This document shows, piece by piece, positions 48,597-55,513 of a stretch of DNA of 64,000 nt. The notes under the pieces were generated by a model. The model worked only from the letters and a program-made list of their open reading frames with translations, searched no databases and was not told where the DNA came from. Made by a program: the position numbers and the translations under genes. Origin of the DNA: Sphingomonas changnyeongensis. Lineage in GTDB: Bacteria; Pseudomonadota; Alphaproteobacteria; Sphingomonadales; Sphingomonadaceae. The DNA lies in NCBI RefSeq assembly GCF_009913435.1, contig NZ_CP047895.1, positions 1,620,501 through 1,684,500 on the forward strand, given 5' to 3'. Numbering within the stretch: position 1 is the stretch's first letter; each line of letters opens with the position of its first letter.

Positions 48597-48927
48597 TCAG
48601 GATCCGGTTCGAACGCGCCGATGGCGGCACCGTGCGCGAGATCGAGGCGCAGCCGGGCGAAAGGCTGCTGACCGTCGCCCAGGCCGATGGCCAGCCGCTT
48701 GAGGGCACGTGCGAGGGGCAGATGGCCTGTTCGACCTGCCATGTGATCGTGGCAGCGGCGGATTTCGACCGGCTGCCCCCGCCGCCGAGGCCGAGGAAGA
48801 CATGCTCGACCTCGCCGCCGGGGCGACCCGCACCAGCCGGCTTGCCTGCCAGATCGTGCTGACCGAGGAGCTGGACGGGCTGACCGTGCGCATCCCGGCC
48901 GAGGCGCGCAACATGCAGGGCCGCTGA
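48593..48927 (+). CDS. [2Fe-2S] ferredoxin (frameshifted)
   Basis: A plant/adrenodoxin-type ferredoxin of 111 residues after repair. The cluster ligands are seen in [18 protein letters not shown] (three Cys) and in [17 protein letters not shown] (fourth). The frame breaks near 48781, where a CCCCC run should be [16 protein letters not shown] then reads [15 protein letters not shown], a standard acidic helix. It is the last gene of the desulfurase operon; the same kind of ferredoxin follows the isc genes in other bacteria, so an Fe-S assembly role is likely. Confidence 0.92.
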
Positions 48928-49018
48928 CCGGGCTTCTGGAGAGGGCGCGGGAAGGGGCCGGGCGGGGGCGGGCGCGCCCATGCTTGCAACCGCCCGCATC
49001 ATCGCCCATATGCGGCGC

Positions 49019-49111
49019 GGGAGTCGGGCGGACGGTGCCGTCGCCAACCCGGTCAGGTCCGGAAGGAAGCAGCCGTAACGATTTTCGTGCCGGGTCGTTC
49101 CGGCTCCCACC
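49019..49111 (+). ncRNA. ffs: Signal recognition particle RNA (small bacterial type)
   Basis: The conserved tetraloop domain GGTCAGGTCCGGAAGGAAGCAGCC is present, with ends GGGAGTCGGG pairing with CCGGCTCCC. Its length of about 93 bases fits the 4.5S type. It lies just upstream of dnaX, as in many alphaproteobacteria. Confidence 0.95.
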
Positions 49112-49198
49112 TTCACCTTTCGTCGGTTTCTTCCCACGCGCCCCCGATGGCCGGCGAAGTGTTTCCCCTTGGCCTGAAACCGCACTAGAAACCGGGCA

Positions 49199-50884
49199 AT
49201 GTCCGAGTCTTCCCAAGCTTACCGCGTCCTCGCGCGCAAATACCGGCCGCAGCGCTTTTCAGAGCTGATCGGCCAGGACGCGATGGTGACGACGCTGGGC
49301 AATGCGATCCGGCGCGGGCGGCTGGCGCATGCGTTTCTGATGACCGGGGTGCGCGGGGTCGGCAAGACATCGACCGCGCGGCTGATCGCCAAGGCGCTCA
49401 ACTGCATCGGCCCTGACGGGCAGGGCGGACCGACCATCGATCCGTGCGGCCAGTGCGATCCGTGCCGCGCGATTGCCGAGGGGCGGTTCATCGACGTGCT
49501 CGAACAGGATGCGGCGTCGAACACCAAGGTCGAACAGATGCGCGACCTGCTCGACACCATCCCCTATGCCCCGGTGTCGGCGCGCTTCAAGGTCTACATC
49601 ATCGACGAAGTTCACATGCTGTCGAACGCGTCGTTCAACGCGCTCCTGAAGACGCTTGAGGAACCGCCGCCGCATGTGAAGTTCATTTTCGCGACCACCG
49701 AGGTCCACAAGGTGCCGGTGACGATCCTGTCGCGGTGCCAGCGTTTCGATCTGCGGCGCATCCCCGCCGAGCTGCTCGCCGGGCATTTCGCCCATGTGTG
49801 CGCGGCCGAGGGCGTGGCCGCCGAGCCGGAGGCGCTGGCGCTGGTCGCGCGCGCCGCCGAAGGGTCGGCGCGCGACGGCCTGTCGATCCTCGATCAGGCG
49901 ATCGCCCATGCCGATCTGGAGGGCGAGGGGCAGGTAACCGCCGCGCAGGTGCGCGACATGCTCGGCCTGTCCGACCGGGGAGCGATCCGGCGGCTGTTCG
50001 GGGCGGTGCTGGCCGGCGATGCCGCCGCTGCGCTTGCCGGCCTGCGCGCCCAATATGATCATGGCGTCGATCCGGCGACCGTGCTGCGCGGGCTGCTCGA
50101 GACCGTGCACGGCGTCACGCTGGAGCGGATGGGCGCGGGGGCCGATCCCGCCCAGTCGGCCGAGGAGCGCGAGGCGCTGGCGGGATGGGCGGCGCGGCTG
50201 TCCTTCGTCCAGACGCACCGGCTGTGGCAGCTGCTGCTCAAGGGCCATGACGAGGTGGTGCGCGCGCCGATGCCGATCGAGGCGGCGGAAATGGCGCTGC
50301 TGCGCGTCATCCATGCCGCCGAACTGCCCGACCCGGCAGAGCTTGTCCGCCGCCTCGCGCGCGGCGATCTGCCCGCGCCGGGCGGGCCTGCCGGTCCGTC
50401 CGGGGGCGGCGGTCATGCCGGTGCGCCCCAGGCGTCGGATGCGCCGGTCGCGCCGCTCGCCCCCGCATCCGGTGCCGCCGAACCGGCGCCGTCGCCCGAC
50501 GCGCCGGCCGATTTCCGCGCCTTTCACGATCTGGTCTATGCCGACCGGCCCCGGCTGGCGCTGCACCTGCATGACGATGTCGGGCTGATCCACTATGCGC
50601 CGCCGCTGGTGCGGCTGCGCCCGCTCAGGCCGCTGCCGGGCGAGTTTCTGCGCGATCTGGTGGCCGTGCTGCGCCAGCGCACGGGGATGAACTGGACGGT
50701 CGAGCTGGTCGATGGCGCGGCTGCGCCGTCGCTGCTTGAGCAGGAGCGGGCGGCGGAGGCGGCGGCGCGGCAGGCGATTCTCGACATGCCGGTGGTGAGC
50801 GCCGCCTTTGCCGCCTTTCCAGACGCCGAGCTGATCGACTACAGCCCGGCAATGCAGGCGCGCGGCCGCGCGCAAGGGAGCTGA
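49199..50884 (+). CDS. dnaX: DNA polymerase III subunits gamma/tau
   Basis: A 561-residue clamp-loader ATPase. Motifs: KYRPQRFSELIGQDAMV, Walker A GVRGVGKTSTARLIAKAL, zinc module CGQCDPCRAIAEG, Walker B KVYIIDEVHMLSNASFNALL, sensor EPPPHVKFIFATTEVHKVP and ILSRCQRFDLRR. The C-terminal part is Pro/Ala-rich, then a short tau domain. There is no A-rich slippery site of the E. coli kind. The stop overlaps the ybaB start. Confidence 0.97.
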   Translation: MSESSQAYRVLARKYRPQRFSELIGQDAMVTTLGNAIRRGRLAHAFLMTGVRGVGKTSTARLIAKALNCIGPDGQGGPTIDPCGQCDPCRAIAEGRFIDVLEQDAASNTKVEQMRDLLDTIPYAPVSARFKVYIIDEVHMLSNASFNALLKTLEEPPPHVKFIFATTEVHKVPVTILSRCQRFDLRRIPAELLAGHFAHVCAAEGVAAEPEALALVARAAEGSARDGLSILDQAIAHADLEGEGQVTAAQVRDMLGLSDRGAIRRLFGAVLAGDAAAALAGLRAQYDHGVDPATVLRGLLETVHGVTLERMGAGADPAQSAEEREALAGWAARLSFVQTHRLWQLLLKGHDEVVRAPMPIEAAEMALLRVIHAAELPDPAELVRRLARGDLPAPGGPAGPSGGGGHAGAPQASDAPVAPLAPASGAAEPAPSPDAPADFRAFHDLVYADRPRLALHLHDDVGLIHYAPPLVRLRPLRPLPGEFLRDLVAVLRQRTGMNWTVELVDGAAAPSLLEQERAAEAAARQAILDMPVVSAAFAAFPDAELIDYSPAMQARGRAQGS

Positions 50885-51210
50885 TGATGAAAAGTCTCGA
50901 CGATATCCTGAACATGGCGAAGAATGTTCAGGACGAACTGACCAAGGCGCAGGCCAATCTCGACCATATCGAGGTCGAGGGTGCGGCCGGCGGCGGTCTG
51001 GTCAAGGTCCGCGCCACCGCCAAGGGGCGCATCATCGCGGTCGATATCGATCCGTCGCTGCTCGCCCCGTCGGAAAAGCAGATGCTGGAGGATCTGGTCG
51101 CCGCCGCGTTCAACGATGCGCGCGCCAAGGCCGATCAGGCATCGAGTGCTGAAATGAGCAAGATGACCAGCGGCCTGCCGCTGCCGCCGGGCTTCAAGCT
51201 GCCGTTCTGA
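50884..51210 (+). CDS. ybaB: YbaB/EbfC family nucleoid-associated protein
   Basis: A 108-residue DNA-binding protein. It begins with MKSLDDILNMAKNVQDELTK, has VRATAKGRIIAVDIDPSLL in the middle and ends EMSKMTSGLPLPPGFKLPF, all typical. Coupled to dnaX as in most bacteria (TGATG overlap). Start at the first of two consecutive ATGs. Confidence 0.95.
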   Translation: MMKSLDDILNMAKNVQDELTKAQANLDHIEVEGAAGGGLVKVRATAKGRIIAVDIDPSLLAPSEKQMLEDLVAAAFNDARAKADQASSAEMSKMTSGLPLPPGFKLPF

Positions 51211-51213
51211 AGC

Positions 51214-51437
51214 GTTGTTTGTGCTGCGCCGTGAGGCGCAGGGGCGTGTTGTTTGCTGCGCGCCTTACGGCGCGTGGGCGGCACCGGCCCGCTCCCCCAC
51301 CCGGCCTCCCATAGCGTAACCTGCCGCCCATGAGGCCGGGTGGGGGAGCGGGCCGGTGCCGTTCTTCCCAAACAAACGACCCCGGTGCCGCCCCCGCGCC
51401 GCGAGGCGCGCAACAAAAAACCCCGCCGTGAGGCGCG
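51214..51437. repeat. Composite palindromic repeat, copy 1
   Basis: Modules: TGCTGCGCC...GGCGCA, GCGCGCCTTACGGCGCG, GGGCGGCACCGG, the long inverted repeat CCCGCTCCCCCACCCGGC / GCCGGGTGGGGGAGCGGG, then GTGCCGTTCTTCCCAAACAAAC and CCGGTGCCGCCC, GCGCCGCGAGGCGCGC. Copy 2 at 58331-58540 has the same modules. The asymmetric piece TTCTTCCCAAACAAAC is on the right of the central hairpin here, but on the left in copy 2. Confidence 0.8.
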
Positions 51438-51458
51438 GCACAACCACACCACCCCGTT

Positions 51459-52177
51459 TCAGCGCAGACAGCCGTCCAGCCGGTCGCGCTTGACCGCGCC
51501 CATGCGCCTGAGGATCGCATTGCCATAGCGCCGCGTCGCGCCCGTCGGGGCGGTGGCGGCGCGTTTCTTGGGCAGCGGCAGAACGGCGGCGATCCGCGCC
51601 GCCTCCACGGTCGTCAGCCGGTCCGCGCCGTGCCGGAAATAGCGTTTGGCCCCGGCCTCGACGCCATAGGTGCCGATGCCGGTTTCGGCGATGTTCAGAT
51701 AGACTTCCATGATCCGCCTTTTGCCCCAGATCGCCTCGATCAGCAGCGTGAACCAGGCCTCCAGCGCCTTGCGGACATAGCCGCCGCCCTGCCACAGAAA
51801 GGCGTTCTTCGCCGCCTGCTGGCTGATCGTCGATCCGCCGCGGATGCGGCCGCCCTGGGCGTTGCTGATCGCGGCCGCCGCGATTGCATCGACGTCGAAG
51901 CCGTGATGGCTGCAAAAGCGCGCATCCTCGGCCGCGATCGCCGCGCGCGGCATGTCGGCGTCGATGCGCGACAGCGGCGTCCAGTCCTTGGTCACGCTGC
52001 GCCCGGCCAGAATGTCCCCGGCCATGGTGAAGGTGAAGGGCGGGGCACGAAGCGGTAAAGCGCCACCCAGATCACCGACCCCAGCACAAAGCCGATGCCG
52101 GCACGGATGAGCAGCCGGCCGGGCCGGAACCGGCGGGGGCGGTCAAAGGGCGAGGAACGACGTGCGCGCTTGGCCAT
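51459..52177 (-). CDS. mtgA: Monofunctional biosynthetic peptidoglycan transglycosylase (frameshifted)
   Basis: A protein of about 239 residues. A basic N terminus (MAKRARRSSPFDRPRRFRPG) leads into one membrane helix (LLIRAGIGFVLGSVIWVALY) and then the glycosyltransferase 51 domain: IAAEDARFCSHHGFDVDAI, GGSTISQQAAKNAFLW, RIMEVYLNIAETGIGTYGVE and AARIAAVLPLPKK. The two parts are in different frames. One C restored in CCCC near 52048 gives YRFVPPPFTFTMAGD. It polymerises lipid II glycan strands in the periplasm. Confidence 0.93.
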
Positions 52178-52185
52178 CGCCGGTC

Positions 52186-52257
52186 TTTAGAGCGTTTTCA
52201 GGCCGGGTGGAATCACCCGGCGGCCCGGAAAACGCGGCAAAACAGCAAGCTGGACCG
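52186..52257. repeat. Dispersed hairpin element, copy 2
   Basis: GCGTTTTCAGGCCGGGTG-gaat-CACCCGGCGGCCCGGAAAACGCGGCAAA has the same shape as the element at 23634: outer GTTTTC/GAAAAC and inner CCGGGTG/CACCCGG stems. The inner stem bases differ from copy 1 by paired changes. Confidence 0.75.
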
Positions 52258-52298
52258 CTTAAAAAACAGATCCTCCCCGGCCCGGGCCGGGGAGGATC
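52258..52298 (-). terminator. rpoH intrinsic terminator
   Basis: GATCCTCCCCGGCC-CG-GGCCGGGGAGGATC (52269-52298) is a perfect palindrome; on the minus strand it is followed by TGTTTTTT. It ends transcription 36 bases after the rpoH stop. Confidence 0.92.
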
Positions 52299-52333
52299 GT
52301 GGAACCGTGCCGGACGGCAGCAGCCGCCGGATG

Positions 52334-53236
52334 TCAGGCGGGCAGCAGCCGCCGGTCGCCGGCCAGCCGCAGCATCGCGCGCTGCAGCTTTTCAAAGGCG
52401 CGCACCTCGATCTGGCGCACCCGCTCGCGGCTGACGCCGTAAACCTGGCTCAGCTCCTCAAGCGTCTTCGGCTCTTCGGCCAGCCGCCGCTCGGTCAGGA
52501 TGTGGCGCTCGCGGTCGTTCAGATCGTCCATCGCCTCGACGAGCAGCTGGTGGCGCACGTCGCGCTCCTCGGCATCGGCCAGCCGTTCGTCCTGCAGCGG
52601 ATCATTGTCGGCGAGAATATCCTGCCACTGGCCCTCGCCATCCTCGCGCATCGACACGTTGAGCGAGCTGTCGCCGCCCATCGCCATGCGGCGGTTCATG
52701 CTGATCACATCGTCTTCGGACACGCCGAGATCGGTCGCGATCTTGGTCACGTCCTCGGGCCGGAGATCGCCGTCCTCGAACGCGTCGATGCGGTTCTTCA
52801 TCCGCCTCAGGTTGAAAAACAGCTTTTTCTGGGCGGCGGTGGTGCCCATCTTCACCAGCGACCAGGACCGCAGGATGAACTCCTGGATCGAGGCGCGGAT
52901 CCACCACATTGCATAGGTCGCCAGGCGGAAGCCCCGGTCCGGCTCGAACTTCTTCACGCCCTGCATCAGGCCGATATTGCCTTCGGAAATCAGCTCGGAC
53001 ACCGGCAGGCCATAGCCGCGATAGCCCATCGCGATCTTGGCCACGAGCCGCAGATGCGAGGTCACCAGCTGCGCCGCCGCTTCCGGGTCCTGATGCTCCT
53101 GATAGCGTTTGGCGAGCATATATTCCTGCTCGGGCGTCAGGATCGGATATTTGCGGATCTCGGCCAGGTAGCGGTTGAGGCCGGCCTCGCCGCCCAGCGC
53201 CGGGATGGTCGCGGGTACGTTCTTGCCACTGGCCAT
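52334..53236 (-). CDS. rpoH: RNA polymerase sigma-32 factor
   Basis: A 300-residue heat-shock sigma factor. It has region 2 (VTSHLRLVAKIAMGYRGYGL, SEGNIGLMQGVKKFEPDRGF, RLATYAMWWIRASIQEFILR), the RpoH-specific box AAQKKLFFNLRRMK and region 4 (LNDRERHILTERRL, SRERVRQIEVRAFEKLQ). It directs transcription of chaperone and protease genes. It lies 59 bases downstream of rluD on the same strand, so it may share a transcript with it. Confidence 0.97.
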   Translation of the reverse strand: MASGKNVPATIPALGGEAGLNRYLAEIRKYPILTPEQEYMLAKRYQEHQDPEAAAQLVTSHLRLVAKIAMGYRGYGLPVSELISEGNIGLMQGVKKFEPDRGFRLATYAMWWIRASIQEFILRSWSLVKMGTTAAQKKLFFNLRRMKNRIDAFEDGDLRPEDVTKIATDLGVSEDDVISMNRRMAMGGDSSLNVSMREDGEGQWQDILADNDPLQDERLADAEERDVRHQLLVEAMDDLNDRERHILTERRLAEEPKTLEELSQVYGVSRERVRQIEVRAFEKLQRAMLRLAGDRRLLPA

Positions 53237-53295
53237 TGTTCATTCTCCCTGCCGTCGCCGCGCCCTGTTCGGGCGGGCATCAAGACTTGATACAT

Positions 53296-54273
53296 TTATA
53301 TACGCAGCTGACTGAACAACAGCTGCATGTCATCGGGCATTTCGCTGTCAAAAGCCATCTCTGCCCGCGTGATCGGATGGACAAAGCCGAGCCGCGCGGC
53401 GTGCAGCGCCTGCCGTTTGAAGTCCAACGCCTTCAGCACCGCGCGGTGCCCCGGTCGCACCCGGCCATAGACCGGATCGCCGAGCAGCCCATGGCCGAGC
53501 GAGGCCATGTGCACGCGCACCTGATGGGTGCGCCCGGTTTCCAGCCGGCATTCGACCAGCGCCGAGTCGCGCAGCGGCGTGACCATCCGGTAATGGGTGA
53601 CCGCGCGCTTGCCGCGCCCAGCCGTGACGATCGCCACCTTTTTCCGGTCGCTGTCCGACCGCGCGAGCGGCGCATCGACCGTGCCCGAGGCCGGGCTGGG
53701 CAGGCCCGCGACAATCGCCAGATAGCGCCGGTCGATGCTGTGATCGGCAAACTGGCGCGCCAGCCCTTCATGTGCGCGGTCGGTCTTGGCCGCGACGATC
53801 AGGCCCGATGTGTCCTTGTCGATCCGGTGAACGATGCCCGGCCGCGCCACCCCGCCAATGCCCGACAGCTGGCCCGCGCAGTGATGCAGCAGCGCATTGA
53901 CCAAAGTGCCGTCGGGATTGCCGGCGGCGGGATGGACGACCATGCCCGCCGGCTTGTCGATCACGATCAGATGCTCATCCTCGAACGCGATCACGAGATT
54001 GAGATCCTGGGCGACATTATGCGCCGGTTCGGGATCGGGCACGCCCAGCGCGAACCGGGCGCCCGCCACCGCGCGCACCGCCGGATCGCGCCACGCCCGG
54101 CCATCGTCGCCGGTCACCCGGCCCGATGCGATCAGCGTCTTGATGCGCTCGCGCGACAGGATCGGCACCGCCGCGGCCAGCGCCCGGTCGAGCCGCCAGC
54201 CATCGGCTTCGGCGCTGATCGTCGCCGCGATTATGGAAACCCCCGCGTCCATCGGATAGGCGAAGTTGGTCAT
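53296..54273 (-). CDS. rluD: 23S rRNA pseudouridine synthase, RluD type
   Basis: A 325-residue enzyme with an N-terminal S4 domain (RLDRALAAAVPILSRERIKTL) and the catalytic domain. The catalytic Asp is in GIVHRIDKDTSGLIVAAKT; further blocks are FEDEHLIVIDKPAGMVVHP, ETGRTHQVRVHMASLGHGLL and GDPVYG. It modifies uridines of helix 69 in 23S rRNA. I start at MTNFAYPMDAG (54273); MDAGVSI at 54252 is an alternative. The start overlaps that of the divergent JAB gene. Confidence 0.93.
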   Translation of the reverse strand: MTNFAYPMDAGVSIIAATISAEADGWRLDRALAAAVPILSRERIKTLIASGRVTGDDGRAWRDPAVRAVAGARFALGVPDPEPAHNVAQDLNLVIAFEDEHLIVIDKPAGMVVHPAAGNPDGTLVNALLHHCAGQLSGIGGVARPGIVHRIDKDTSGLIVAAKTDRAHEGLARQFADHSIDRRYLAIVAGLPSPASGTVDAPLARSDSDRKKVAIVTAGRGKRAVTHYRMVTPLRDSALVECRLETGRTHQVRVHMASLGHGLLGDPVYGRVRPGHRAVLKALDFKRQALHAARLGFVHPITRAEMAFDSEMPDDMQLLFSQLRI

Positions 54274-54280
54274 GACGGTG

Positions 54281-54712
54281 ATGATTTCAAGGGCGGCGCT
54301 GGCGGCGGCCCGCGCCCATGCGGCGGCGACGCCGGGGCGCGAGGCGTGCGGCCTGTTGCTGGGCGTGACGGGCGTGGACGGCGGCCTGCGCATCGACACG
54401 GCGCAGCCCTGCGCCAATGTCGCGGCCGATCCGGCGATCATGTTCGAAATCGATCCCGCCGCGCTGATCGCCGCCCACCGCGCCGCGCGAAATGGCGGCC
54501 CGGCGGTCATCGGCTGCTATCATTCCCACCCCAGCGGCCCCGCCCGACCGTCGGCGCGCGATGCCGCCATGGCGGCGGGCGACGGGCAGATCTGGCTGAT
54601 CCTCCCCGGCGACGATGCCGGTGGCGGGGCGGGCGGGGAGGCGGGCGTGCCGGGCGCGTGGCGCGCGCTGCCGGGCGGATTCGCGCCGGTTGTGCTCATC
54701 CCGTTCGATTGA
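54281..54712 (+). CDS. JAB1/MPN (JAMM) domain metallopeptidase, M67 family
   Basis: A 143-residue stand-alone JAMM protein. The conserved Glu is in GREACGLLLGVTG, and the zinc motif is GCYHSHPSGPARPSARDAA (HxH, then P, S and D). JAMM proteins cleave isopeptide or peptide bonds at ubiquitin-like C termini; bacterial members often process sulfur-carrier proteins such as ThiS/MoaD-like ones. No such carrier is adjacent. The start MISRAALAAARAH at 54281 is chosen; MTVMISR at 54272 is possible and would overlap the rluD start. Confidence 0.88.
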   Translation: MISRAALAAARAHAAATPGREACGLLLGVTGVDGGLRIDTAQPCANVAADPAIMFEIDPAALIAAHRAARNGGPAVIGCYHSHPSGPARPSARDAAMAAGDGQIWLILPGDDAGGGAGGEAGVPGAWRALPGGFAPVVLIPFD

Positions 54713-54792
54713 CCCTGGCCGGGCGCAGCGCGGCTTGCATCACGCCCGCCGCTTCGCCAGAAGGACGCCGATCTTTGCAACCGGGACGCCTC

Positions 54793-55446
54793 ATGACTGC
54801 CAGCGCCGTCGATTTCGCCAGCCTGTTGTGCTCGCGCCTCTGCCATGACCTGCTCAGCCCGGTCGGGGCGCTCAACAACGGGCTGGAGCTGCTGGCCGAT
54901 GAGCATGATCCCGACATGCGGGCGCGCTGCCTTGATCTGCTCAATGAAAGCGCGCGCGCTTCGGCCAACAAGCTCAAATTCTTCCGCCTCGCCTTTGGCG
55001 CCGCCGGCGGGTTCGGCGAAAGCGTCGCCGCGCGTGAGGCGCGGGCGGCGATCGAGGGGCTGTTCGGCCCCGGCGGGCGGGTCGAGCTGGGCTGGATGGT
55101 CGAGGCCGAGGCGCTGAGCAAGACGGCGATCAAGGTGCTGCTCAACCTCGCGCTGATCGCCGGTGACGCGCTGGTGCGCGGCGGCCGGCTCGATGTCGGC
55201 GCGGAAGTGGGCGGCGACACGACCGAAATCGTCGTCCGCGCCGAAGGGCCGCGCCTCGTGCTCGACAGCGAGCTGCGCGACGCGCTGCAGGGGCGGACCG
55301 ACGAGGCCGCGCTCACCCCGCGCGCCGCCGCCGCCTGGCTGGTCCATCAGCTGGTTGCCGGCACCGGCGGGCAGGTGCTCGTCTCCGCGCCCGAAGAGCC
55401 GTTCGTCATGTTCGGGGCGACGCTTCACCACGCGCCCGCGGCCTGA
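54793..55446 (+). CDS. chpT: ChpT-type histidine phosphotransferase
   Basis: A 217-residue phosphotransferase of the Caulobacter ChpT family. The phospho-acceptor His is in SRLCHDLLSPVGALNNGLEL, an unusual HxxxP box, and the C terminus is a degenerate ATPase-like domain. In Caulobacter ChpT carries phosphate from CckA to CtrA and CpdR and so controls the cell cycle and motility. Its position before cheA and a CtrA-like box supports that assignment here. Confidence 0.92.
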   Translation: MTASAVDFASLLCSRLCHDLLSPVGALNNGLELLADEHDPDMRARCLDLLNESARASANKLKFFRLAFGAAGGFGESVAAREARAAIEGLFGPGGRVELGWMVEAEALSKTAIKVLLNLALIAGDALVRGGRLDVGAEVGGDTTEIVVRAEGPRLVLDSELRDALQGRTDEAALTPRAAAAWLVHQLVAGTGGQVLVSAPEEPFVMFGATLHHAPAA

Positions 55447-55464
55447 CGGCTGCGGGTGCCGGTC

Positions 55465-55480
55465 CTAACCCGGCCTTAAC
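55465..55480 (+). promoter_or_regulatory. CtrA-type box before cheA
   Basis: CTAA-CCCGGCC-TTAAC has the CtrA spacing (TTAA-N7-TTAA) with one mismatch. It lies 34 bases before the cheA start and right after chpT, whose product in other alphaproteobacteria phosphorylates CtrA. A weaker TTAACC half-site precedes cheY (58581-58586). Confidence 0.55.
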
Positions 55481-55513
55481 CATCGCCCTGTCACAAGGCC
55501 CCGACCGGACCGG

